DNA from: Thermoplasmata archaeon
GTDB taxonomy: Archaea > Thermoplasmatota > Thermoplasmata > Thermoplasmatales > GCA-001856825
Reading direction: 5' to 3'
NCBI GenBank assembly: GCA_021787125.1
Contig: JAJYMI010000078.1
Span: 1 to 40,022, forward strand
DNA: 40,022 nt
Under the pieces are notes generated by a model. It did not search any database. It had not been told where the DNA came from and saw nothing but the letters and a program-made list of their open reading frames with translations. The position numbers and the translations under genes were made by a program. Positions 33,219-40,022 of this stretch are shown piece by piece (the first letter of the stretch is position 1; the number at the start of each line of letters is the position of its first letter).

Positions 33219-33938
33219 TCATTCTCTCCATCTTATGAATTTTCTTCCCAGAAGCGTGAGAACTACTGTTTCCACGAGCAGTATGACTATCATCGAGTAC
33301 TGCATCTTTTCCAGTCCCACAATCCCTTGTAGAAGCACGGCCGCAGGTGTGACTGGCGAGATTGACAGAATGTACAATACCCCATTTGGAAGGTAGCTAT
33401 AGGGGTAGAATGTCGGTGGCAGTACCGTCATGATTATGGACAGTATCGCAGTTATTCCCCACACGTTTCTGATGTGCTTCAGCAGACCAGCAATTATGAA
33501 CGAGAGATTGGAGATAGTAAGGGTCAGTAGGACAAGGACCCCAATTATCCACGGAGCAGAAGCTAGTGAAAATACCTTGAAGTACGCACCCAGGATTCCA
33601 TACAATACGATTCCTGGAAGGGAGAAGACGAGGTAGCTCAGTGAAAGGGCTAACATGTAGTTTTGAGGTGTGATACTGGTCGCAACGAACAGATCCTGTA
33701 TCCTTATCTGTATCCTGAAGAATGCGGCATCTGCCGCTCCGTTGATGCTGTTGGCAGCGACGATTGCTATAGGTCCTCCTGCTATGGCAAACGCTATGAG
33801 GGTACCGTGGGTGAAGATTGTGACCATGAATAACAGGGTAAGCGGAAGAGAGAGTGATGCAAGCAGATATGATGGCCCTCTGAGGACCACGTAGAACCCG
33901 TAATACCAGGCAAAGTACAGAATGAACTTAGGATTCAA
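33219..33938 (-). CDS. ABC-2 type transporter permease
   Basis: This 239-residue integral membrane protein has about six helices and the ABC-2 pattern (PLTLLFMVTIF, NSINGAADAAFFRIQIRIQDL, ITPQNYMLALSL, ILSISPVTPAAVLLQG). It pairs with the ATPase just upstream. The start is TTG at 33938, 11 bases inside the ATPase gene, after a GGGGTAAG. Such exporters in archaea move drugs, lipids or peptides; the substrate is unknown. Confidence 0.88.
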   Translation of the reverse strand: MNPKFILYFAWYYGFYVVLRGPSYLLASLSLPLTLLFMVTIFTHGTLIAFAIAGGPIAIVAANSINGAADAAFFRIQIRIQDLFVATSITPQNYMLALSLSYLVFSLPGIVLYGILGAYFKVFSLASAPWIIGVLVLLTLTISNLSFIIAGLLKHIRNVWGITAILSIIMTVLPPTFYPYSYLPNGVLYILSISPVTPAAVLLQGIVGLEKMQYSMIVILLVETVVLTLLGRKFIRWRE

Positions 33939-34767
33939 GACTTACCCCCTTTGACAAAAATATGTCGTCGAGGTTGATCCTCTTGATATCATACCCTTTC
34001 TTCAGGAATTCGTCGACTCTGTCCTGCTCAATGTACTTGATTGCGACATTTGCAATCTTAATGTCGAACTCTTCCCCATCCAGCTTCTCAGCCCTCATCC
34101 TTCCATTAAAGGTCGAAAGGAGACTGCTGACCGACCCGTGAGTTATTATGTTCCCCTGATCGATTACCATCACTTCGTTAGAAAGCTCCTGCGCTTCTTC
34201 CATATAGTGGGTCGTGAGTATTATCTTGGATGACAATCTCTTGATGGCAGACCAGACCTCAATTCTAGAAAGAGGATCAAGACCTGTTGTCGGCTCATCT
34301 AGGAATATCACTGGTGCTTTTGCTGCAAGAGCCATTGCGACAAAGACCTTTCTCTTCATTCCTCCTGACAGGGTATCTGACGGAGCATTTCTGAAGTCAT
34401 AGAGCTCCAGTTCGTCCAGTGCATACTTTGCTTCCTCCTTTGCCTGCGACGGGGAGAACCCTCTGGCCATCAGGTAGAGCTGCATCTGCTCCAGGGGAGA
34501 CAGGATTCCTATCAGCTGCGCTTCTTGAGGGATACTACTGATCAGCTGCCTCACTTTCTTGGTGTCCTTCAGGATGTCATATCCCTCTATGAGAGCCGTC
34601 CCCGATGAGGGAGACAACTGAGTCGAAAGTATCCTGATCAGAGTGGTTTTTCCTGCGCCATTTCTGCCTATTACGGTGGTCACTCTTTCCTTAAGAGATG
34701 CATCAATTCCCTTCAATGCAAAGAGGTTTCTACCGTATCTCTTTGCGACCCCTTTTATCTCGATCAT
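33928..34767 (-). CDS. ABC-2 exporter ATPase
   Basis: This 279-residue ATPase has Walker A GRNGAGKTTL, Q-loop IPQEAQLIG, signature LSGGMKRKV, Walker B VIFLDEPTTGLDPL and the switch His in ILTTHYMEEAQ. It is of the DrrA/CcmA-like exporter type. Its ATG directly follows the regulator's stop, and its end overlaps the permease start. Confidence 0.94.
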   Translation of the reverse strand: MIEIKGVAKRYGRNLFALKGIDASLKERVTTVIGRNGAGKTTLIRILSTQLSPSSGTALIEGYDILKDTKKVRQLISSIPQEAQLIGILSPLEQMQLYLMARGFSPSQAKEEAKYALDELELYDFRNAPSDTLSGGMKRKVFVAMALAAKAPVIFLDEPTTGLDPLSRIEVWSAIKRLSSKIILTTHYMEEAQELSNEVMVIDQGNIITHGSVSSLLSTFNGRMRAEKLDGEEFDIKIANVAIKYIEQDRVDEFLKKGYDIKRINLDDIFLSKGVSLES

Positions 34768-35232
34768 CTATGCTCTAAGCTTGACAGAGAACTCTTCCTT
34801 GAAAACTCCTAGACTCAGGGTTGTTCCAACCGCCCGAATGCCCTTGATCGCGCCAACCTTTTCTACTTCGAAATCCTTCAACTCGTTGCTGTCCCTCACC
34901 TTGATCTTGAGGAGAATGTCGCTATCGCCCGATGTGTGATGAACGTCCAGAACCTCGTCGAACCGGGATAGCTCCTTAGCTATCCTGTCGAGTTCCTTGA
35001 TGTCGCTTATGGAGACCGTCACGAACGCGGTAAGCCTGTAATCGAGCTTATCATGATCAATCAACGGAACCACTTTCTTGATAATCTCGCGGTCCTTCAT
35101 CCTCTTGACTCTCTGAAAAACCGTCGTGGGGGGAGACTTGACCCTCCTAGATATCTCGTTGTACCCTACTGTAGCGTCTTCTCGCAAAACGTTTAGGATT
35201 CTAATGTCCAGAGAATCGTATTCCCCTTTCAT
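34768..35232 (-). CDS. Lrp/AsnC-family regulator
   Basis: This 154-residue protein has an N-terminal winged helix (SLDIRILNVLREDATVGYNEISRRV) and a C-terminal RAM ligand domain (LTAFVTVSI...HHTSGDSDILLKIKV). It directly precedes the ABC exporter genes, so control of them by an amino acid or related ligand is likely. It is divergent from rpe; the spacer at 35233-35322 may hold its site. Confidence 0.93.
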   Translation of the reverse strand: MKGEYDSLDIRILNVLREDATVGYNEISRRVKSPPTTVFQRVKRMKDREIIKKVVPLIDHDKLDYRLTAFVTVSISDIKELDRIAKELSRFDEVLDVHHTSGDSDILLKIKVRDSNELKDFEVEKVGAIKGIRAVGTTLSLGVFKEEFSVKLRA

Positions 35233-35322
35233 TGTAAGCGATTTTTAAAAGGTATTTAGAAATTTTGTGAGGGGGTCTAATCGAACATTTATTAGGAAAG
35301 TACTCAATCAGCTTTGAGGATA

Positions 35323-35988
35323 ATGGCTGAACTGTCTGCTTCGATACTTGCCGCAGATCTCTTGAATCTCGAGAGAGATATAGGAAAGGCAATCCATTCG
35401 GGAGTCAAGTGGATTCACCTAGATGTCATGGATGGACACTTCGTTCCTAATCTCACTATGGGAATACCCTTTGGAGATGCGATAAGGAAAAAATTCGATG
35501 TGAATATTGAGAGCCACATGATGGTAGACAATCCAGACATGTATCTTGAAAAGTACTGTTCATTCTCAAAGCTGGTCACGATTCACTATGAGGCTCCTGT
35601 CCAGACAGTGAGGGTGCTGAAGGAGATTGAAAACAGAGGATCGATGCCTGGAATTTCTATAAATCCGAAGACACCTGTTTCCAGCATTGAAAGCCTACTG
35701 CCCTCCGTCAAATATGTACTCGTCATGACCGTAGAACCTGGGTTTTCTGGTCAAGGACTGATAGAGGAAGCTGCTCAGAAAATTCCCTTGCTCTCTGAAT
35801 ACAGAATGAGAAACAATCTGGATTTCCTAATAGGAATAGATGGAGGAATAAAGAGAGACAACATTTCGCACATAGCTTCTCTCGGTCCAGACATAATAGT
35901 CAGCGCGTCCGCAATCTTCTCCGGAAACGTTGAGGAAAATATTAATTCACTAAGAAGTTGTATAAAGGAGAACAGAAATGGACAATGA
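35323..35988 (+). CDS. rpe: Ribulose-phosphate 3-epimerase
   Basis: This 221-residue TIM-barrel enzyme interconverts ribulose and xylulose 5-phosphate. Motifs are SASILAADLLN, IHLDVMDGHFVPNLTMG, ESHMMVDNP, VMTVEPGFSGQG and IGIDGGI. I start at ATG 35323 (MAELSASIL); TTG at 35314 would add three residues. It overlaps the next gene by 11 bases. It shows a non-oxidative pentose-phosphate branch in this archaeon. Confidence 0.94.
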   Translation: MAELSASILAADLLNLERDIGKAIHSGVKWIHLDVMDGHFVPNLTMGIPFGDAIRKKFDVNIESHMMVDNPDMYLEKYCSFSKLVTIHYEAPVQTVRVLKEIENRGSMPGISINPKTPVSSIESLLPSVKYVLVMTVEPGFSGQGLIEEAAQKIPLLSEYRMRNNLDFLIGIDGGIKRDNISHIASLGPDIIVSASAIFSGNVEENINSLRSCIKENRNGQ

Positions 35989-36709
35989 AATAGTTGAGAA
36001 AGCAAGGGAACTTGAAGATAACGGGGACCTGAAGGAGTGCATAAAATACATAGATGAAAATATGAACTCCATCCAGGATGAGCTTACAAGGACAGACGTC
36101 CTGAGAATCAAATCGGAATGCTTTCTCTACCAAGAAGTTCCTGACGCAGAAACGGCGAAGAAGTACGCAGAGGAAGCCCTAAAAATTTCATCGGAGAAGG
36201 GCGATCAGAAGAGAATTGCCGAGACCAATCTCCTCCTCTCTCAGATTCTGGTGCTCGATGACACAAAGAAGGCAATAGAATATGGGAGGAAGGCACTGGA
36301 GCTCTACCAAAAGATCAATGACAAGAATGAGTACATCTATTCGATGATCTCGCTCGCGACAATCCTTGAGGATTTCAACGAAGCCTCTCCCCTCTTCGAG
36401 AGGGCACTGCAAGAGGCGACAAATGCCAATAATCTTGACATGCTCGCTCAGGCTGCAGTCAACTACGCCTATCTACTCGTAGAGCAGAAGGGCGGAGATG
36501 CACCACTCAACACGCTCGATAAGGTCATCAAGAAAATACTCGGAGAGGCAGCGAAGCTTAAAAGAAAGGAAGAGAGAATTCGTGCAGTCACGAACTATTC
36601 TGAAATCTTTGACGCCGCTTCAGACATTGCGATGGAACTGGATGCTTACGATCAAGCCACAAAGTACGCCGCTTATCTAAACAGGGACCCTCAGGAATTC
36701 GTCAAGTAG
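35978..36709 (+). CDS. TPR-like repeat protein
   Basis: This 243-residue all-helical protein has several 34-residue TPR-like units (AKKYAEEALKISSEKGDQKR, AIEYGRKALELYQKINDKN, ASPLFERALQEATNANNLD). It probably binds partner proteins. Overlap with rpe suggests cotranscription, but no link in function is obvious. The gene is followed by a convergent gene five bases away. Confidence 0.85.
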   Translation: MDNEIVEKARELEDNGDLKECIKYIDENMNSIQDELTRTDVLRIKSECFLYQEVPDAETAKKYAEEALKISSEKGDQKRIAETNLLLSQILVLDDTKKAIEYGRKALELYQKINDKNEYIYSMISLATILEDFNEASPLFERALQEATNANNLDMLAQAAVNYAYLLVEQKGGDAPLNTLDKVIKKILGEAAKLKRKEERIRAVTNYSEIFDAASDIAMELDAYDQATKYAAYLNRDPQEFVK

Positions 36710-36714
36710 TCAGA

Positions 36715-37167
36715 TCAGCGGAGAGAGAGAAACTTCTCGACATCCACACCATTCAATCTGGCGAAGACGAGTGAGGCCACCCTGGTGCTCATGAATGGAT
36801 TCTTTTCTCTCAGCTTGTTTACTTCAGAAATGACGTCTCTCTTGTTCATCCCGGTCTTCTTAGTGATTAAGGCTATGACCGTTTCGGTCACGTCTTCAAC
36901 ATCCCTCTCGTTCATTATTGCGTCGAAGTTTGGCTTATAATCCAGGCCTATCTCTATCCCGTTGATCGAGCAGGTAATCGCGTACCCACTCTCAGTCTGT
37001 TTCAGACATCTCTCTTCAAGTCCTATTCTCAGGAACTCTTTGACCTGGTCTGGCGTGAGGTATCTCGTCTTTATTGCCAGTATCGTGAGTATTTCGGCTT
37101 CCGTAAACTCATACTTCCCCGTAGTCTTCCTAAGGTAGAGAAGGAGCTTCCTTATCTCTTCGACCAT
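36715..37167 (-). CDS. DUF2240-family protein
   Basis: This 150-residue archaeal protein matches the DUF2240 layout: helical N-terminus with YEFTEAEILTILAIKTRYLTPDQ, then a beta part (INGIEIGLDYKPNFD) and C-terminal helices with EVNKLREKN...VASLVFARLNGVDVEKF. It has no known function. I start at ATG 37167, since GGAGGT lies four bases upstream; the longer frame begins inside the previous gene. It overlaps that gene by 38 bases. Confidence 0.82.
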   Translation of the reverse strand: MVEEIRKLLLYLRKTTGKYEFTEAEILTILAIKTRYLTPDQVKEFLRIGLEERCLKQTESGYAITCSINGIEIGLDYKPNFDAIMNERDVEDVTETVIALITKKTGMNKRDVISEVNKLREKNPFMSTRVASLVFARLNGVDVEKFLSLR

Positions 37168-37624
37168 CCAGACCTCCAATCGGGACGACAATGTTGCACT
37201 TGCCACATGCAAGTCTTGAGGTAAATTCAATCACATTTCCATCAAACAACTGGGTATCCGAGTAAATGCGGCTCCCCCCGTTCTCGATGAAGAAGTCAGC
37301 TATCTCTGATCTGTTCCTTACGTAAAGGATCAGGGAGTCTGTGTAAAAAAGCGCCCTCTTCAGTTTCTCTTTCTCTATATTCTCAGATACTGTGACCATA
37401 GTCGATCCGCCCGTTATAGCGTCGGCAATGTCATCGACCTGAGTGATCTCCGCGTCGAGATAGAGCTCGTACAGCCCAGAAAGGTCATCATATCTCTTGA
37501 AGTTGAGCTCCCTTCCACTCTTGTAGTCCTCGTCTACCAGCCACAGTGGACCTGATTCGTACCCCTCAAGGGCTTCGGCTTCCACTATCTTTCTTTTACG
37601 GAGCGTGACTGAAGGAATTATCAT
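37130..37624 (-). CDS. Short HisA-like (COG1411-type) protein
   Basis: This 164-residue protein starts IIPSVTLRKRKIVEAEALEG and shows WLVDEDYKSGRELNFKRYD, LYLDAEITQVDDIADAITGGS and C-terminal NIVVPIGG, which follow the strands of archaeal HisA-related TIM barrels. Full-length members have about 230 residues, so part of the barrel is missing or divergent, and the normal catalytic pattern is not evident. It overlaps the transglutaminase gene by four bases. Confidence 0.75.
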   Translation of the reverse strand: MIIPSVTLRKRKIVEAEALEGYESGPLWLVDEDYKSGRELNFKRYDDLSGLYELYLDAEITQVDDIADAITGGSTMVTVSENIEKEKLKRALFYTDSLILYVRNRSEIADFFIENGGSRIYSDTQLFDGNVIEFTSRLACGKCNIVVPIGGLDGRRDKEAPSLP

Positions 37625-38724
37625 ATGTATTCTTTAGAAGTGTTAGCCACGATGAGATTAAAAATATTCTCTTGCACGAGTACTATAGTTCCCGACTGGT
37701 TGAAAGAGTGTATGTAATCGATCTCCTGCTGGGACAGATTGATTCCAGAGGGTGTCTCAAGTTCGGTGTGGAAAAAAACCATTGCGGAGGAGTTCCCGTT
37801 GTCGGTCCATTCGACTAGCGAGAAAGGGTACTTCACCAAGAAACCTCTTCCAAGATCCTTTCCTCCAACCTCAACCGTCAGATCGATGTTGACATATGTT
37901 CCATTTCCGCTGGAAGATGGAATGTATGTCTGGACCCACGCGTGCTCCCCGAGACTCGCTTGGCCATTAGTTTCCTGGATCAGAAGACCGTACTGCGTCC
38001 AGGCAGGTATTCCGATGCTCCTGCTCATGGACTCGAAGAGATAGGAAAGTTCCTCGCAGTCTCCTTCCCTCTGCTGGTAGACCTGTTGGGCCGATAAGGG
38101 AACATTACCCAGGTTGTAGGATATATTGTATCTGTAATTCTGGACTATGTAGTTATAGATCGCATCGAGTTTACCGACTACCGTGGTCTCGTTCTTCGTC
38201 AGGTTCAAAGTAAGCTTCGTGAAGAACGAAGGATTGATCACTTCAAGATTCGTGCTTGAATAATTGAAGTATTCCGCATGGTCGTATTCGGTCTTCAGAT
38301 ACGATGGGATCTGAGAAGGAACTCCTGTGGAATTATTCAAATTCTGCCACGTCTTGCCATACGAACTCACGTTGTATGTTATGTTGATGTACGAGCTTCC
38401 TGGATTGATCTGCATCTGCCAGTAAGTCCTGTTCTGAGAGTTTCTAGACGTTCCGTTCACATTGGGAGAGTGTGAAATGGATATGGAACTCCGCTGAAGA
38501 GAGTTGGTGACCGTCGGAGTAAAGTAAAAGGTGAATGCCATATCGGAGGTGAAGCTAAGATTTCTGGAAAATTGAGTGGAGAGCTCGGATGGCATCTGAT
38601 AGGAAGTCGTGGTTATGTTTCCAACCCCGTTGAGCAGATTAGTGTCTTCAGCGATGTAGTACACAGCGGTTAAAGCTATGATAACGACTATAACAACGGC
38701 TATTCCTTTTATTGCGGCCCCCAT
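37621..38724 (-). CDS. Membrane-anchored transglutaminase-like protein
   Basis: This 367-residue protein has an N-terminal membrane helix (IKGIAVVIVVIIALTAVYYIA) and an extracellular, glycosylation-rich part. The transglutaminase triad is visible: Cys in EGDCEELSYLFESMSRS, His in LGEHAWVQTYI and Asp in YVNIDLTVE. Such enzymes are proteases or peptide cross-linkers in archaea. It starts at the base after the upstream gene's stop. Confidence 0.88.
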   Translation of the reverse strand: MGAAIKGIAVVIVVIIALTAVYYIAEDTNLLNGVGNITTTSYQMPSELSTQFSRNLSFTSDMAFTFYFTPTVTNSLQRSSISISHSPNVNGTSRNSQNRTYWQMQINPGSSYINITYNVSSYGKTWQNLNNSTGVPSQIPSYLKTEYDHAEYFNYSSTNLEVINPSFFTKLTLNLTKNETTVVGKLDAIYNYIVQNYRYNISYNLGNVPLSAQQVYQQREGDCEELSYLFESMSRSIGIPAWTQYGLLIQETNGQASLGEHAWVQTYIPSSSGNGTYVNIDLTVEVGGKDLGRGFLVKYPFSLVEWTDNGNSSAMVFFHTELETPSGINLSQQEIDYIHSFNQSGTIVLVQENIFNLIVANTSKEYI

Positions 38725-39357
38725 TTAATTAGACCCGAGCCTGACATGGAAAAATTTTATATATAACAGTATCGCAACTGCTATTTCTGGAATTATCGTG
38801 GAAAGAGCATATGGCCCGTGAAGATACTCCACGAATATGGAAGAAGAAAATAGCATCTGAACGAGGAGTGCAAAGTTGTAATAGAGCAGTACCCTGTTCT
38901 TTGATGCACCAATTGAAAGAAGCGCAGCCGACATGACATTGGTCAGAAATGCAAGCAGTGCCACCATCGCTACGAAGACGTAATTCAACATCGAGGTGCT
39001 AGTGACGATTGCGATTGCAAACGCGACAGGGAATGAGAATGCCCCTCCCATTGAAGAAGAGAGTTGAACGAGATCCTCTCTTTTCCTGTACTTCCCCGTG
39101 ACCATGAACAGCTGTTCGCCCGTGGAAAGAATGGGAAGGAAGAGCATTATCGCAAAAAGGGTCAGATCGATGTACTGCTTGAGGGTAGAGAGAGAATAAA
39201 CGAACATTGCTGCATACAAAATTCCCAAGAGCAACCCGAAAAAGAGAAAACGTGCGAACAGAGACTCATCGACCAGCTTGTCTATCCTGTTCCAGTTCAA
39301 GTAGAACAGCGGAGTGAATATCGCCAGAGGAATCAGGATCGCAGGATAGAAATTCAT
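38725..39357 (-). CDS. Polytopic membrane protein, unknown
   Basis: This 210-residue protein has six or seven hydrophobic helices (PAILIPLAIFTPLFYL, FLFFGLLLGILYAAMFVY, LFAIMLFLPIL and others) joined by short loops. No transporter motif was recognised. It begins the four-gene operon and may hold the transglutaminase at the membrane. Confidence 0.8.
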   Translation of the reverse strand: MNFYPAILIPLAIFTPLFYLNWNRIDKLVDESLFARFLFFGLLLGILYAAMFVYSLSTLKQYIDLTLFAIMLFLPILSTGEQLFMVTGKYRKREDLVQLSSSMGGAFSFPVAFAIAIVTSTSMLNYVFVAMVALLAFLTNVMSAALLSIGASKNRVLLYYNFALLVQMLFSSSIFVEYLHGPYALSTIIPEIAVAILLYIKFFHVRLGSN

Positions 39358-39401
39358 CTTCCGAGGTGATAAAATAAATAGTAATTATAATTTCTGACAT
39401 A

Positions 39402-39737
39402 GTGAAGATGGCTATAGCCGTCAGAAAGGATCTCTCAATGGGTAAGGGAAAGATTGCAGCACAGGTAGCCCACGCTGCGGTCGAATGCTCCATGCACGCC
39501 TCTGAAAAGAGGACAGAATGGATTTCACAGGGGCAGAAGAAGATTGTTGTTTGGGTGAGAGATGAAAAGGAACTCCAGGAATTGATCGCCAAGGCAAGAT
39601 CGATTGGAGTAAATTGCTGCCCCATAAGGGATGCAGGACTGACTCAACTGGAACCGGACACTCTTACCTGCTCTGGATTTGGGCCTGATGAGGACTCAGT
39701 GATAGATTCAATAACTGGAAAGTTCAAGCTGGTCTGA
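39402..39737 (+). CDS. pth2: Peptidyl-tRNA hydrolase, archaeal type
   Basis: This 111-residue enzyme releases peptides stuck on tRNA. The Pth2 signature AVRKDLSMGKGKIAAQVAHAA is complete, then VVWVRDEKELQELIAKA and RDAGLTQLEPDTLTCSGFGP. The start is GTG at 39402 or ATG at 39408; TATA-like boxes (39371-39388) suit a leaderless or very short leader. Confidence 0.94.
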   Translation: MKMAIAVRKDLSMGKGKIAAQVAHAAVECSMHASEKRTEWISQGQKKIVVWVRDEKELQELIAKARSIGVNCCPIRDAGLTQLEPDTLTCSGFGPDEDSVIDSITGKFKLV

Positions 39738-39786
39738 TTTTTTGGAAAGGCAGTTAACTTTATATTAACTTTAAGACTTGGCAGAT

Positions 39787-40022
39787 GTGGTCGATCAACC
39801 TGGCAATCCAGATTTCAGTCAGCCATTTTTGGACGCTCCTGAGAAGACAACCATAAAGGACATGCTGACGATAGCCTGGATTCTTTCACTTGTAATTGGC
39901 ATTATTCTTTTGATCACAGGACTGATATCGTTCGGGATAACCGCAATAGTGGGAGTAGTCGACATCGTAGTCTTTTATGAGTGTAGGGAAATTATCAAAC
40001 TTACGAATCAGAGGCAGCTCTC
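39787..40022 (+). CDS. Small membrane protein, cut by window end
   Basis: This frame begins at GTG 39787 (or TTG 39778) and remains open to the window end. It has a Pro/Asn-rich start (DQPGNPDFSQPFLDAPEK) and two hydrophobic helices (TIAWILSLVIGIILLITGL and FGITAIVGVVDIVVFY). A TATA box CTTTATATTA (39758-39767) is about 25 nt before the GTG, so the message should be leaderless. No family was recognised. Confidence 0.7.
   Translation, partial: MVDQPGNPDFSQPFLDAPEKTTIKDMLTIAWILSLVIGIILLITGLISFGITAIVGVVDIVVFYECREIIKLTNQRQL

Noticed and set aside
1-40022. CRISPR arrays, insertion sequences and rRNA/tRNA genes
   Set aside because: No regularly spaced repeats, transposase-like proteins or RNA signatures other than those listed were seen.

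Overview
The window looks like chromosomal DNA from an archaeon of the Thermoplasmatales. The clearest marker is a bacterial HU-type DNA-binding protein of the HTa kind at 19467-19736. The rest of the gene set is archaeal: aIF5B, aEF1B, L7Ae/S28e/L24e, TFS, PriL, TiaS, Trm5, Fap7-like kinase, Pth2, and an archaeal-type SRP RNA. Many first genes of transcription units have a TATA-like box about 25 nt before the start codon, which suggests leaderless mRNAs. Internal operon genes tend to carry GGAGGT or GGTGAT ribosome-binding sites. Base composition looks balanced by eye (not calculated), so I do not assign a genus.

Layout. 1-5.4 kb: large secreted/anchored surface protein, HtpX protease, SLC30A9-like cation transporter, aEF1B beta and an unlisted 57-residue zinc-ribbon gene with a repeat array at its promoter. 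5.4-8.5 kb: translation operon rpl7ae-rps28e-rpl24e-ndk-aIF5B on the minus strand. 8.6-10.4 kb: a secreted protein, a QueF-family enzyme, and a highly structured intergenic segment that may be a three-hairpin H/ACA guide RNA. 10.4-18 kb: amino-acid and one-carbon metabolism (threonine ammonia-lyase, formate-THF ligase, formiminotransferase-cyclodeaminase, glycine C-acetyltransferase, and an SDR-type threonine dehydrogenase on the other strand). 18-19.7 kb: an unknown protein, a CoA-binding protein and HTa.

19.7-22.4 kb is the most unusual part: a 300-base leader with a palindrome at a promoter, a 49-55 residue small ORF, a 185-residue orphan protein and a HerA/VirD4-like ATPase with a C-terminal PD-(D/E)XK-like domain. 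All three ORFs overlap head to tail. 22.4-30.9 kb: DsrE-like protein, QueD-QueC (preQ0/archaeosine), a possible SecB-like protein, TFS, Trm5, cis-prenyltransferase, TiaS, Fap7-like kinase, CDP-alcohol phosphatidyltransferase, then PriL and a Xaa-Pro peptidase. 31-33.2 kb: an orphan protein, an HD phosphohydrolase, a possible box C/D RNA and the SRP RNA, none of the RNAs being visible from ORFs. 33.2-40 kb: ABC exporter with Lrp-type regulator, ribulose-phosphate epimerase, TPR-like protein, a four-gene operon (membrane protein, transglutaminase-like protein, short HisA-like protein, DUF2240), Pth2 and a membrane protein cut by the window end.

Functionally the window combines tRNA modification (QueC/QueD/QueF, TiaS, Trm5), translation, secretion (SRP RNA) and threonine/glycine/C1 metabolism. 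I see no rRNA, tRNA, CRISPR array, insertion sequence or integrase.
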